Shown one piece after another: positions 25,240 through 34,893 of a DNA stretch of 64,000 nt. The notes under the pieces are model-generated. The model was not told the DNA's origin, did not search any database, and saw only the letters and a list, made by a program, of their open reading frames with translations. The stretch is from the NCBI GenBank assembly GCA_013822695.1, contig PNKW01000002.1:1-64000 (forward strand), in the 5' to 3' direction. The position numbers and the translations under genes are program-made. Each line of letters begins with the position of its first letter. The first letter of the stretch is position 1. The DNA comes from Erythrobacter sp. Lineage in GTDB: Bacteria > Pseudomonadota > Alphaproteobacteria > Sphingomonadales > Sphingomonadaceae.

Positions 25240-25644
25240 TCACGCCTTTTCCAGCGTGCATTGCAGCGGGTGCTGGTTCTGGCGGGCGAAGTCCATCACC
25301 TGGTTCACCTTGGTCTCGGCGACCTCATAAGTGAAGATCCCGCACACGCCCACGCCGCGCTGGTGGACGTGGAGCATGACGCGGGTGGCCTGTTCCAGAT
25401 CCATCGAGAAGAAGCGCTTCAACACCAGCACCACGAATTCCATCGGGGTGTAATCGTCGTTGAGCATCAGCACCTTGTACTGGCTCGGCTTCTTGGCCTT
25501 GGCCCGGGTCTTGGTGGCGACCCCGACCTGGTTCTGGCCGCCGGCATCCTTGCCCCCTTCCTCGTCCTCGGCGCGCACGCAAGGCGCGTGCGGCGAAGGC
25601 AGCACGCCGTGTTCGGTGCTGATGGTTAGGGGGGGACTGCGCAT
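25240..25644 (-). CDS. clpS: ATP-dependent Clp protease adaptor ClpS
   Basis: A 134-residue ClpS: the core from residue 50 reads [20 protein letters not shown], then [24 protein letters not shown], with the acidic/His residues that read destabilising N-termini. An N-terminal extension of some 45 residues is disordered and acidic. ClpS delivers N-degron substrates to ClpAP. clpA is not in the neighbourhood. The N-terminus could be shorter if an internal codon is used. Confidence 0.93.
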   Translation of the reverse strand: MRSPPLTISTEHGVLPSPHAPCVRAEDEEGGKDAGGQNQVGVATKTRAKAKKPSQYKVLMLNDDYTPMEFVVLVLKRFFSMDLEQATRVMLHVHQRGVGVCGIFTYEVAETKVNQVMDFARQNQHPLQCTLEKA

Positions 25645-25724
25645 AGGCCTCCATTATGGGATTCGCGCGCGGGTGTGCAAGCGATAGGTGTGATTTGTTT
25701 GGGGCGCCGGGCAGGCCCACGCCG

Positions 25725-25762
25725 AAAGAAAAAGGCCCGAGCAAGCGGTGCTTGCTCGGGCC
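25725..25762 (-). terminator. Intrinsic terminator of the phasin gene
   Basis: GGCCCGAGCAAGC (25734-25746) pairs perfectly with GCTTGCTCGGGCC (25750-25762) around a 3-base loop. Read on the minus strand, the stem is followed by TTTTTCTTT (25733-25725), an ideal U-tract for the phasin transcript that ends 73 bp upstream. Confidence 0.85.
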
Positions 25763-25834
25763 AGCGCCTTGCGGCGCGCTCTCGTGGACCGGGTTGGGAG
25801 AGAGAGGAGAGAGGCCCGGCCGGAGAATTCGTGA

Positions 25835-26641
25835 TTAAGCGGCGGTCTTCACCTTTTCGACCGCGACGCTGACGCGGTTCGAGATCGGGGCGAAGGCGTC
25901 GTTGTAGAGCTTCACCCAAGCTTCGGTGCGCTTCGAGCCATAGGCGACCACGGCGTCGAAGTTGCGACGGGCGATTTCGCCCTGGAGCTGGAACAGCTCG
26001 GTCGGCGACTTCACGGCGGCGACCTTCTTGGCGTCTTCGGTGACGGTTTCGATCACGGTCTTGCCGGTTTCGACGTTGTCCTTGAGCAGTTCCTGCGCGC
26101 CGGCGAAGAAGATCTTGCCGCTTTCGACGACGGCTTCGACGTTCGCCTTGGTGAACTCGGTCGCGTCGGCGGTGAGCTCGGTGCCCTTGGCATAGGCGGT
26201 CTGGGCGCGCGACTGGAGGTCGGCGACGACGTTCTTGGCGGTGGCGGTGATGTCAGCGGTGTTGGCAGTGGCCATGATGGTATCCTTGAGCTTGGTGATC
26301 GTGCTGATCGAGGGGGTGGTGATCTTCGGCGCGCTGGTCTTGGGGGCGGGGGCGGGCTTGGCCGTCTTCACAGCCACCTTCTTCACCGGCGCAGGCTTCT
26401 TGACCGGAGCGGTCTTGGTCGCCGTCTTCTTGTTGACGGTCTTGGCCGCAGCCTTCTTCACCGGAGCCGCCTTCTTGGCAGTGACCGGAGCCTTCTTGGG
26501 CGCGGCGGGGGTCTTCACCACCGGAGCGGCTTTCGGCGCTTCGGCGATCTTGGCCGATGCTTCGGCGTAGGCTTTCTCGGCAGCCGCGTCGATCTTGGCG
26601 ACGGGAGCCTTCACTTCAGCAGTGTTATCAACTTCGGACAT
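25835..26641 (-). CDS. phaP: Phasin with a Lys/Ala/Pro-rich N-terminal extension
   Basis: A 268-residue granule protein. The first 40 residues are acidic and alanine-rich; residues about 40-105 form a KKAAPVKKAAAKT-like low-complexity array resembling AlgP or histone H1 tails. The phasin domain follows (residues about 130-260, with LQSRAQTAYAKGTELTADATEF and ELFQLQGEIARRNFDAVVAYGS). Phasins coat PHA granules. The basic extension could bind DNA or polyphosphate. A strong terminator follows, and an operator resembling PhaR sites precedes the gene. It ends one operon with phaC just downstream in position (26793-28706, transcribed on the same strand). Confidence 0.88.
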   Translation of the reverse strand: MSEVDNTAEVKAPVAKIDAAAEKAYAEASAKIAEAPKAAPVVKTPAAPKKAPVTAKKAAPVKKAAAKTVNKKTATKTAPVKKPAPVKKVAVKTAKPAPAPKTSAPKITTPSISTITKLKDTIMATANTADITATAKNVVADLQSRAQTAYAKGTELTADATEFTKANVEAVVESGKIFFAGAQELLKDNVETGKTVIETVTEDAKKVAAVKSPTELFQLQGEIARRNFDAVVAYGSKRTEAWVKLYNDAFAPISNRVSVAVEKVKTAA

Positions 26642-26658
26642 GACGACCTCGCTTCATG

Positions 26659-26718
26659 TTGCACTGCACAAAATAGTGAATGCAGATGCGAAGTCAAGTG
26701 TTTTTGTGCAGTGCACAA
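26659..26718. promoter_or_regulatory. Two PhaR-type operator copies
   Basis: TTGCACTGCACAA (26659-26671) and TTGTGCAGTGCACAA (26704-26718) are palindromic TGC/GCA-rich elements close to the TTGTGCAGTGCA-like motif bound by the PHA granule-associated repressor PhaR. They lie 18-77 bp before the phasin ATG. PhaR binds both DNA and PHA granules and releases the phasin gene when granules form. The assignment is by motif only; no phaR gene is in the window. Confidence 0.6.
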
Positions 26719-26792
26719 AAGTCTCGGAAATCATACGATTTCAGAGGCTTCTCAGCTTAAGGGTCATATCGGAGCAAAAAAGCGCGGCGCGG

Positions 26793-28706
26793 TCAGCGAG
26801 TCTTTACATACCTTCCCGGCGCGTCCTCGATCACGGAATCGCCCTTGCCGCCCGGCACCCGCTTGCCCGCAGCAGGAACGCGGGCGTCGGACTGCTTGTG
26901 CAGCCATTCGAGCCAGTGCGGCCACCAGCTGCCCGGATGCTCGGTCGCGCCCGCGACAAAGTCCTTCAGCGAAGGCGCGGCGCTGTCGCCGACCCAATAT
27001 TGATACTTGCCTGCAGCGGGCGGGTTGACGACGCCCGCAATGTGCCCCGAGCCTGCCAGCAGGAACGCGATTGGCCCGGTGAAGTGCTTGGTGATACGCC
27101 ACACGCTTTCGGCGGGCGCGATGTGATCCTCGCGCCCCGCCTGCACGAAGCTGGGGGTGGCGACCCGCGTCAGATCGATCGGCGTGCCGTCGGCTGCGAG
27201 CGCGTCCGGCACCACCAGCTTGTTGTCGCGGTAGAGGTCGCGCAGGTAGGCATTGTGCCACTTGGAGGGCAGGTTAGTGACATCCCCGTTCCAGTGCAGC
27301 AGGTCGAAGGCCGGGTAATCCTCCCCGAGCAGGTAATTGTTGACCACGTAGTTCCAGATCAGGTCGCGGCCCCGCAGCGCGTTGAAGGCTGCGGCGAGAT
27401 AGCGCCCGTCGAGATAGCCCTGCGGCGACAATTGCCCGATCATCTCCATCTGGCTGTCGTCGATGAAATTCTTGAGATCGCCCGCCCGCTCGAAATCGAC
27501 CTGCGCGGTGAAGAAGGTGGCAGACTTGACCTTGTCCGCCTCCCCGCGGCGGTGCAGCACCGCCAGCGTCGCCGCCAGCGTCGTGCCCGCAACGCAATAG
27601 CCGATGGTGTGGACGGCCGGCACATTCAGGCGCGCGCGAACGTGGTCGATCGCTTCCATCTGCGCGCGGATGTAATCGTCCCACACCACCTCGGCCATGC
27701 TCTCGTCGGCCGATTTCCAGCTGACCACGAACACGGTGATTCCCTGATCGACCGCCCACTTGATGAAGCTCTTCTTCGGCGTCAGGTCGAGGATATAGAA
27801 GCGGTTGATCCACGGCGGGAAGATCACCAGCGGCACTTCCAGCACCTCAGCGGTCGAGGGCGAATACTGGATCAGCTGGTAGAGCGGCGTTTCGTGCACC
27901 ACCTTGCCGGGGCTCGCCGCGAGGTTCTCGCCCAGCCGGAAGGCGTCGGGATCGGTGTGGGTCAGCTGCCCGCGCTTCAGGTCATTGATGAGGTGCTGCA
28001 TCCCGCGCACCAGATTGGCGCCCTTGGTTTCGATCGTGCGCTTGAGCACCACCGGATTGAGCGCGAGGAAATTGTCCGGGCTCATCGCCTCGGCCAGCGC
28101 GGAAACCGCGAATTCGAGCTGCTGCCGCTTGTCCTTGTCGAGCCCGTCCATGCCTCTGACCGCCTGCCGGAAGTAATCCGCCAGCATCAGGTAGGTCTGG
28201 TGGAGCAGCAGAAAGGCGGGATGCGCGCGCCATGCCGGATCGGCAAAGCGGCGGTCGGATTTGGGGAGGGCGGCGGGATCGGGCGCTTCGGTGGCCTTCC
28301 CGCCGGTAGCGCCCGCGGCAAAGCTCTGCATCACGCCCGACCACAGCTGCATCTGATCCTGCGCGAGTTTGGCCGAGGCCTCGAACATCCCCTTGGGCAT
28401 CTGGCCGAGCATCGCCTGCGACATCACCAGCCACTGCGCCGGATCGAGCATGTTGGCGCCAGCGCCGCCCTTGGCCGCCTTCTCGGCCGCGGCTTGGCTC
28501 TGGTGGGTCGCGAAATCGAGCCACAGCTGCTGGAGCCGCGCGGCGGTAGCGGCCCATTCGGTCATCTCCGACGGATCGAGGCCCGGCATTGCCGGCGATT
28601 CGGCCCCCTTGCCGCCCAGCATCTCGCGCAGCGCCTCGCCCTGCATGTCGAAGAAGCCCTTGAGGCTCTCGCCCGCTGCCGCCATCAGGTCGTTATCCTG
28701 TGCCAT
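26793..28706 (-). CDS. phaC: Class I polyhydroxyalkanoate synthase
   Basis: A 637-residue synthase that polymerises 3-hydroxyacyl-CoA to PHA. The alpha/beta-hydrolase core has the lipase-like box GYCVAGTT with the nucleophilic cysteine at residue 371, the NSYLLGEDYPAF-type region, the catalytic aspartate in the AGREDHIAPAESVW block and histidine in GSGHIAGVVNPP. Length and the absence of a PhaE partner make it class I. The first ATG (28706) is preferred to the GTG one codon earlier. It is followed by the phasin gene. Confidence 0.95.
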   Translation of the reverse strand: MAQDNDLMAAAGESLKGFFDMQGEALREMLGGKGAESPAMPGLDPSEMTEWAATAARLQQLWLDFATHQSQAAAEKAAKGGAGANMLDPAQWLVMSQAMLGQMPKGMFEASAKLAQDQMQLWSGVMQSFAAGATGGKATEAPDPAALPKSDRRFADPAWRAHPAFLLLHQTYLMLADYFRQAVRGMDGLDKDKRQQLEFAVSALAEAMSPDNFLALNPVVLKRTIETKGANLVRGMQHLINDLKRGQLTHTDPDAFRLGENLAASPGKVVHETPLYQLIQYSPSTAEVLEVPLVIFPPWINRFYILDLTPKKSFIKWAVDQGITVFVVSWKSADESMAEVVWDDYIRAQMEAIDHVRARLNVPAVHTIGYCVAGTTLAATLAVLHRRGEADKVKSATFFTAQVDFERAGDLKNFIDDSQMEMIGQLSPQGYLDGRYLAAAFNALRGRDLIWNYVVNNYLLGEDYPAFDLLHWNGDVTNLPSKWHNAYLRDLYRDNKLVVPDALAADGTPIDLTRVATPSFVQAGREDHIAPAESVWRITKHFTGPIAFLLAGSGHIAGVVNPPAAGKYQYWVGDSAAPSLKDFVAGATEHPGSWWPHWLEWLHKQSDARVPAAGKRVPGGKGDSVIEDAPGRYVKTR

Positions 28707-28864
28707 CACCCGAAATCGTCCCTTCCTGTGTGCGTCGCTCCCTAGTGCCGCTTATCGGGAGCAGTCGCAACTCACCGAAATGGCCTTCCCTCTGGCGGAA
28801 GGTTTCGCCTAGGGAGACAGGGCAAAGCCCATCGGCCCCGCACAAGACAAGGTAATGACCTGCC

Positions 28865-30064
<1,200 letters not shown>

Positions 30065-30085
30065 GCGGTTTGCGACCGTCCTAGA

Positions 30086-30133
30086 CAAACTAATCCGAAA
30101 CGGAAGAATTCATGTCCGATTTGCGTTAGTTTG
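30086..30133. repeat. Inverted repeat upstream of the HTH gene
   Basis: CAAACTAA (30086-30093) and TTAGTTTG (30126-30133) are exact reverse complements 32 bp apart, 37 bp before the start of the HTH-membrane gene. A dimer binding both arms could be autoregulatory. Function is not shown. Confidence 0.35.
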
Positions 30134-30169
30134 CGGGTAACATGGGATGAAGTTCGCAAGGAGTGTGCA

Positions 30170-30772
30170 ATGGCGTCCGGAGCCGCGAAGCGGCTGACCG
30201 ACAGACAGCGCGCCGTCATGGAACGGATTGACCGGCGCGTCCCGATCAAGGTGATCGCAACCGAGCTCGGCGTGTCCGAGACCCGGATCAATCAGCATAT
30301 CCGCGCGCTGAAGGACTTCTACGACGCCGCCAGCCTGGGCGAGCTGGTCGAGAATTACCGCGCCACGCTGAGCCCCGAAGCGGCTGAGGAGACGGCGGAA
30401 AACGACCCCGGGACAATTGCGGATGAAGCTTTGCTCAACCCCTTCAGCGAACCTGCATACACAATTTCTCAGATTAACCCGGCAACTGATCCGGCTGATT
30501 TCGGCTTCCGGGACGACCCGGGCCGACTGGTCCTCAGCGATGCGATGCCGATCACGGAACAGGCACCATGGCTGAAGGCAGGCGAACCGAGGGTGGTCCC
30601 CGGAGTGCTCGATGGGGAGCATGCCGTCCTGCTGCGACTGGGGGCGATTGTCGGGATCGCCACGGGCATCCTTGCTTCGGTGATCCTTGCGATCACGGCG
30701 GCGATGACACTCAGCGAAGCAACGGAGGGCAAGGCGACCTACTCCGCGGAAACTGGGGCCGTGGCCGGGTGA
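30170..30772 (+). CDS. Membrane-anchored LuxR-like HTH protein
   Basis: About 200 residues. The N-terminal 60 residues form a LuxR/GerE-like helix-turn-helix: LTDRQRAVMERIDRRVPIKVI, then ELGVSETRINQHIRALKDFY. The middle is acidic and unstructured. Residues 150-180 hold a single hydrophobic span (LLRLGAIVGIATGILASVILAITAAMTL), so the protein is probably anchored with the HTH domain in the cytoplasm. The start at 30170 is set by AAGGAG six bases upstream. No sensory domain is present. It heads a set of unrecognised small genes. Targets are unknown. Confidence 0.65.
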   Translation: MASGAAKRLTDRQRAVMERIDRRVPIKVIATELGVSETRINQHIRALKDFYDAASLGELVENYRATLSPEAAEETAENDPGTIADEALLNPFSEPAYTISQINPATDPADFGFRDDPGRLVLSDAMPITEQAPWLKAGEPRVVPGVLDGEHAVLLRLGAIVGIATGILASVILAITAAMTLSEATEGKATYSAETGAVAG

Positions 30773-30797
30773 GCACCGGCTTCGCTGGAGACCACCA

Positions 30798-31154
30798 ATG
30801 GAAAACCGTATTCTTGCCGACGCCTATAATCTGAAGAAGCTGGTGCGCGAGGCCGAAGCCCTTGCCGACGAATCGATCATCGCCATGGCGCGGCTGAAGC
30901 AGGCCATGCTTGCCGCCCGCCAGAACCCCGAGGTCGAAGTCCACACTGGCCAGCGTGCGCTGGTGCGCCTGACCGAGGCGGAAAGCCATGCCCTGTCGAT
31001 GTCGACCCACCTGCTGCGCGTGCATGACGAGCTCAGCAAGGTTGCCCGCATTCACGCCGCTGGTGATGATGGCATCCCCACGACGATCCCGCCCAGCGAA
31101 GTCGAAGTCCAGTCGGCACGCCGCGAAACCGCTCTGGAGCAGGCCAACGCCTGA
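30798..31154 (+). CDS. Hypothetical protein, helical
   Basis: A 118-residue protein, MENRILADAYNLKKLVREAEALAD, made mostly of charged alpha-helix with possible coiled-coil content and no membrane segment. The C-terminus is proline- and glutamate-rich. I do not recognise a family. It starts 25 bp behind the HTH-membrane gene and 4 bp before the next membrane gene, so all three look like one operon. Function unknown. Confidence 0.55.
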   Translation: MENRILADAYNLKKLVREAEALADESIIAMARLKQAMLAARQNPEVEVHTGQRALVRLTEAESHALSMSTHLLRVHDELSKVARIHAAGDDGIPTTIPPSEVEVQSARRETALEQANA

Positions 31155-31158
31155 ACCA

Positions 31159-31659
31159 ATGAGCGACTGGCTGGAACTGTTCAACGCGTACAGGGCCCCC
31201 GCCCAGCACATCGCCAGCCTGCTGCTTGCTGCGGCAGGCTGGCGGTGGGGCGGGGGCCCGGAACGCTGGATGACAGCGGCGTTCGTCCTGACGATGATCA
31301 TGCCGCTCTATCTGATCCGGCTTGCAGGCGGGGACACGCTTGCCGAGTACCAATGGGCCTATGTGACGCTCGACCTGATTGCCGCGGCCATCTTCACGGC
31401 GGTCGCGGTCAATGCCAATCGCAATTACCCGCTGTGGGTGGCCGGGTTCCAGCTGGTTGCGGTGGGGGCGCACATGGTCGGGGCGCTGGTCCCCGCCGTC
31501 TCACCGCTCGCTCTCGCGATCCTCATTATCGGGCCGTCCTATTGCCAGCTGCTGGTGCTGTTCGCCGGCTTCGTCCGCCACGTCCGGCGCGAGCGACAGT
31601 TCGGCCCTTACCGCGCGTGGCGCACCAGCCCGTCCCCGATCGGAGGGCTGACCGCATGA
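31159..31659 (+). CDS. Small multi-span membrane protein, unknown
   Basis: A 166-residue frame, MSDWLELFNAYRAPAQHIASLLL, with four to five hydrophobic spans (around residues 15-30, 40-55, 70-90, 95-120 and 120-140). The end, GFVRHVRRERQFGPYRAWRT, is basic and cytosolic. The ATG lies 5 bp after the stop of the preceding gene. Longer frames on the same strand that start earlier run through that gene and are not real. No family recognised. Confidence 0.5.
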   Translation: MSDWLELFNAYRAPAQHIASLLLAAAGWRWGGGPERWMTAAFVLTMIMPLYLIRLAGGDTLAEYQWAYVTLDLIAAAIFTAVAVNANRNYPLWVAGFQLVAVGAHMVGALVPAVSPLALAILIIGPSYCQLLVLFAGFVRHVRRERQFGPYRAWRTSPSPIGGLTA

Positions 31660-31705
31660 TGGCAGCCCCCCCTCCTCACTCCGCCGCCTGCCCCGAGGTG
31701 GGCCG

Positions 31706-32128
31706 ATGCTAACCCAGGCCCTCCCCCGCAGCGGCGAGAGTGCGGTCTCGCCGGACCAGCGCGCAGCGGCGATGATCGGCTATCTGCGCAGCCTCGTGCT
31801 CGCCCCGCCAGCCCAATACGAGCGCGGCCATGCGATTTTCCTCGATGCGCACAGCGCATGGCTCGGCGATGCGCCCTGCGGGATCGGCACGATGACGACG
31901 CTCGCGATCCGCATGCGTGCGCTGCTCGGCGAGGCGCTGCGCCACAATGCGGCCGGCATCATCCTTGCGCACAGCCATCCCTCGGGCGCTTGCCGCCCGA
32001 GCGGCTGCGACATCGCCACCACCCGCCGCCTCGCGGAGATTGCGCAAGCGCTCGATATCACGCTGATCGATCATCTGATCTTCACCACCGATGCGGTCTA
32101 TTCGATGCGCGCGGGAGGCTTGCTGTGA
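31706..32128 (+). CDS. Short RadC-like JAB/MPN domain protein
   Basis: A 140-residue protein with a MPN(JAB)-type metalloprotease motif, HSHPSGACRPSGCD, preceded by an RLLGEALRHNAAGIILA block, as in the RadC C-terminal domain. The helix-hairpin-helix N-terminal part of full RadC is absent. The ATG follows GAGG. Many RadC-like JAB proteins are encoded near mobile or stress genes, and their enzymatic role remains unclear. Its stop overlaps the start of the next gene. Confidence 0.75.
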   Translation: MLTQALPRSGESAVSPDQRAAAMIGYLRSLVLAPPAQYERGHAIFLDAHSAWLGDAPCGIGTMTTLAIRMRALLGEALRHNAAGIILAHSHPSGACRPSGCDIATTRRLAEIAQALDITLIDHLIFTTDAVYSMRAGGLL

Positions 32129-32511
32129 ATGCGCCGCTGGCCTCGGACCACTTCCCCGGCAACGATATGACCAACCCGCGCTTCCGCGAAGCGGGCGAAA
32201 TCGTGCTCGACCAGTTCCATCGCGACGCGCGGGTCGATGCCCAGTGGCTCGGCCTCGCCCTGCGCGAATTCGCGCTGCTGTGGCGGCTCGCCGCGCAGCC
32301 GGGGGAGCGTCTGTGTGACGAGCAACTGCACACCGAGGCCTTCCGTATCACCCAGGGGGCCGATCCCGAGGGGATCGCGGCCGATATCGCGCGCCTGCGC
32401 GGCAAGCTGGCGGCGGCGGGTGCCGGGCACCTGATCTGCACCGACGGCGACGGGCGTTACTTCCTCGAAGTTCCGCCCGACAACGGCCTGACGCGCTTCG
32501 CGGGCAGCTGA
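32125..32511 (+). CDS. Winged-helix DNA-binding-like protein
   Basis: About 128 residues starting at GTG 32125, overlapping the RadC-like stop by four bases (GTGA). The sequence LALREFALLWRLAAQPGERL.DEQL, followed by ADIARLRGKLAAAG and DGRYFLEVP, matches the OmpR/PhoB-type winged-helix fold in outline, without a receiver domain. It may be a small transcription factor or DNA-binding partner of the RadC-like protein. Function unknown; family call moderate. Confidence 0.5.
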   Translation: MNAPLASDHFPGNDMTNPRFREAGEIVLDQFHRDARVDAQWLGLALREFALLWRLAAQPGERLCDEQLHTEAFRITQGADPEGIAADIARLRGKLAAAGAGHLICTDGDGRYFLEVPPDNGLTRFAGS

Positions 32512-32585
32512 CGCGCGCCTCTGGACAGGGCGGAAGCGATCAGTCAATCTCGACCCAAACACAAACTCCGAGGGATCCGCCTGTC

Positions 32586-33410
32586 ATGTCCGCCACCGCC
32601 GCTGCCACCTCGATCGCCAATGACCGCATCTCCATCCACCTCGATGAGGACGGCATCGCCGACGTGCGCTTCGTGCGCGCGGAGAAGATGAACGCGCTCG
32701 ACCACGCGATGTTCGAACGCATCATCGAGGCCGGCCATGCGCTCCAGCGGATGAAGGGCCTGCGCGCGGTGGTGCTGTCGGGCGAGGGCCGGGCGTTCTG
32801 CGCCGGGCTCGACCTGTCGAACTTCGCGCGCAAACCCGCCGAGGACGAGCCCCCGCTCACCGAGCGCACCTATGGCAATGCCAACCGCCCGCAGCAGGTG
32901 GCGATGCAGTGGCGCAAGCTCCCCGTCCCGGTGATCGCCGCGATCCACGGGGTGTGCCTCGGCGGCGGCTTGCAGATCGCGAGCGGGGCTGACATCCGCA
33001 TCGTCCATCCCGAGACCCGCATGGCGATCATGGAGATGAAGTGGGGCCTCGTTCCCGACATGGGCGGCTATGTGCTGTGGCGCGGGCTGGTGCGCGACGA
33101 CGTGCTGCGTGAGCTGATCTACACCAACCGCGAATTCACCGGCGGCGAGGCGCAGGCGCTGGGCCTTGCGACTTACGTGGACGAAAGCCCGCGCGATCGC
33201 GCCTTTGCCATCGCCCGCCAGATTGCGCTCAAGAACCCCCACGCAATCCGCGCCGCCAAACGCCTCCAGGCCGGGATGTGGGACCAGGATGTCAATGCGA
33301 TCCTGATGGAGGAAAGCATCGAGCAGCACGGCATCATGCGCAGCCGCAATCAGGTCGAAGCGGTGATGGCCGAGATGGAGCGCAGGAAGCCGAACTTCGA
33401 AGACGTGTGA
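32586..33410 (+). CDS. Enoyl-CoA hydratase/isomerase family protein
   Basis: A 274-residue crotonase-fold enzyme. The oxyanion-hole segments are visible as GRAFCAGLDLSNF and HGVCLGGGLQIA, and the second catalytic acidic residue lies in MEMKWGLVPDMGG. It would hydrate or isomerise an unsaturated acyl-CoA. The C-terminal ~70 residues (ALKNPHAIRAAKRLQAGMWDQD) fit hydratase trimers. No fatty acid oxidation partners are adjacent. A substrate cannot be given. Confidence 0.9.
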   Translation: MSATAAATSIANDRISIHLDEDGIADVRFVRAEKMNALDHAMFERIIEAGHALQRMKGLRAVVLSGEGRAFCAGLDLSNFARKPAEDEPPLTERTYGNANRPQQVAMQWRKLPVPVIAAIHGVCLGGGLQIASGADIRIVHPETRMAIMEMKWGLVPDMGGYVLWRGLVRDDVLRELIYTNREFTGGEAQALGLATYVDESPRDRAFAIARQIALKNPHAIRAAKRLQAGMWDQDVNAILMEESIEQHGIMRSRNQVEAVMAEMERRKPNFEDV

Positions 33411-33446
33411 GGCGCGCCGGGCCGAACACCGCCCCGGCTGACTTGA

Positions 33447-34226
33447 TCAGCCAAAAATAGCCACGCATTGGAGCCCGTCGAGCACCTGCCTGCCGTCCGC
33501 GTCCCACATCCTGAGGCGTTCGGAGGAATAGCCCGCGTCGGCGTGCTGGCTGGCGTTTTCGGCCAGATACCAGCCATCCCGCGACTGGCTTTCCGGATCG
33601 AGCACGTTGAACGACCAGTTGATCGAGCTGATCGGCCCCTGCCGCTGCATCGCCCGCATCGCGCCCGGAGGCATGACGTCGCCCATCAGCACGAGCTTGG
33701 AGACCGGATCGAGACTGTGATCCTCGGTCAGCCGCGCCCAGCGCCTGACGGTCGCGCCGCGATCGGTGCCCTTGGTCTGGCCGTGGCGCAGTTCGAAGTT
33801 CCTCGCGACGAAGGTTGGGGCAAAGGCGTGGGTGACCTCGGGGTTGTCCTCGGGCGGGCCGGGCCAGTCCTCCGGGAGGCCTGAGGGGTGGACAGCATTG
33901 GCCTCGCGCCCCTCGCCGAACAGCCAGTAGGCGCTTAAGGCGACGCGGCCTTCGGACAGGATCTCGGAACGCAGCTGGGTGACGTTGCGGCCCTGGCGGA
34001 CGATCTGGGCAGTAAGCTCGATCTCCTCGCCCACCGGCGCGACGAAGGCGATCTGGCCGGCGCGCAAGGGCGGCAGGCCCGGAAAGGCGCGCACCGCCAT
34101 GGTATAGGCCACCAGCGCCGAGGCCCCGCCATAGAGCGTGCGCCCCTGCATCCAGTCGGCGGCATGGGTGAGGCGGGCAGGCCCGGGCTGGCCGGTGACG
34201 GGTTCGAGGAGGCTCGCGATAGTCAT
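33447..34226 (-). CDS. Acyl-CoA thioesterase-like (double hotdog) protein
   Basis: A 259-residue protein resembling the TesB-like 'thioesterase family protein' group. The N-terminal hotdog contains THAADWMQGRTLYGGASALVAY, and the second repeat has the SSINWSFNVLDPESQSRDGW signature typical of acyl-CoA thioesterases. It would hydrolyse acyl-CoA esters. The start is taken at ATG 34226 (MTIASLLEP); four codons earlier is another ATG. Its position beside the enoyl-CoA hydratase, convergent, suggests acyl-CoA metabolism. Confidence 0.75.
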   Translation of the reverse strand: MTIASLLEPVTGQPGPARLTHAADWMQGRTLYGGASALVAYTMAVRAFPGLPPLRAGQIAFVAPVGEEIELTAQIVRQGRNVTQLRSEILSEGRVALSAYWLFGEGREANAVHPSGLPEDWPGPPEDNPEVTHAFAPTFVARNFELRHGQTKGTDRGATVRRWARLTEDHSLDPVSKLVLMGDVMPPGAMRAMQRQGPISSINWSFNVLDPESQSRDGWYLAENASQHADAGYSSERLRMWDADGRQVLDGLQCVAIFG

Positions 34227-34363
34227 GCAAAGGGCCATGCCGCGCGCGGGCGGCGCCGTCCAGACTGACGTTGCGTCAGGCGCGGCCCCAATCTCACATT
34301 GCCAAGCCGCCCCCGAATCGCTAGTGCGCCGCTTCCGTCCGGGGCATTGTCCCCGGAAGGCTC

Positions 34364-34437
34364 GGCCCGATGGCGGAGTGGTGACGCAGCGGACTGCAAA
34401 TCCGTATACGCCGGTTCGATTCCGGCTCGGGCCTCCA
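34364..34437 (+). tRNA. tRNA-Cys (GCA)
   Basis: The 5' arm GGCCCGA pairs with TCGGGCC, the anticodon loop gives GCA between GGA and TCC arms, and GGTTCGATTCC is the T arm. The discriminator T and encoded CCA close the gene at 34437. Length is 74 nt with CCA. Confidence 0.95.
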
Positions 34438-34493
34438 CACCTTTTAGCGATTGCGCACCCGCAGCCTTGGCCTTAGGGCGCGCAAACCGGAAT

Positions 34494-34569
34494 GCCGCTT
34501 TAGCTCAGTCGGTAGAGCACATCATTCGTAATGATGGGGTCACGTGTTCGAGTCACGTAAGCGGCACCA
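34494..34569 (+). tRNA. tRNA-Thr (CGT)
   Basis: The arm GCCGCTT pairs with AAGCGGC. The D stem GCTC..GAGC, anticodon stem CATCA/TGATG with loop TTCGTAA (anticodon CGT) and T arm GTGTTCGAGTCAC are all clear. The discriminator A and encoded CCA end at 34569. Length is 76 nt. It lies 56 bp behind the tRNA-Cys gene. Confidence 0.95.
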
Positions 34570-34893
34570 TTTCTAGAAAATCAATTAACATCAGCGTTTT
34601 AAATCACGACTCCGCTCGATGTGTCGCGCCGCCTATTCGCGCACGCGGGGCTAGCCCTGTGCGCCGCCGAGTCTGTGGCGCCTTTGTGCCGCAGTTGCGA
34701 AATGTGGCCGCAATGGGGCAAAAACGGTTGCCGTGCGGGCAAAGATGGTTCAATGCGCATGTCCGGGCCTCCCACGTCGGAATCACGAGGCGTACGCCCT
34801 TCGCGCAGGGGCATGCCCGGGGCAGGCAGCCGGGGGTGCGCGATTGACCTTGCATTCGGTTGGCTTCGCCCAGGCTTCAGGAGGACTGAGAAC
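34570..34893. other. Intergenic stretch without a supported gene
   Basis: About 320 bp between the tRNA genes and the glycosyltransferase. The first 50 bp are AT-rich (TTTCTAGAAAATCAATTAAC), and could hold a terminator-like end for the tRNA transcript or an attachment scar; no integrase is near. Long frames here belong to the upstream extension of the glycosyltransferase frame and lack family similarity. Confidence 0.4.

Noticed and set aside
26595..28745. A 716-codon frame antisense to phaC
   Set aside because: It is the mirror of the PHA synthase, which has all catalytic residues; the antisense product is compositionally odd.
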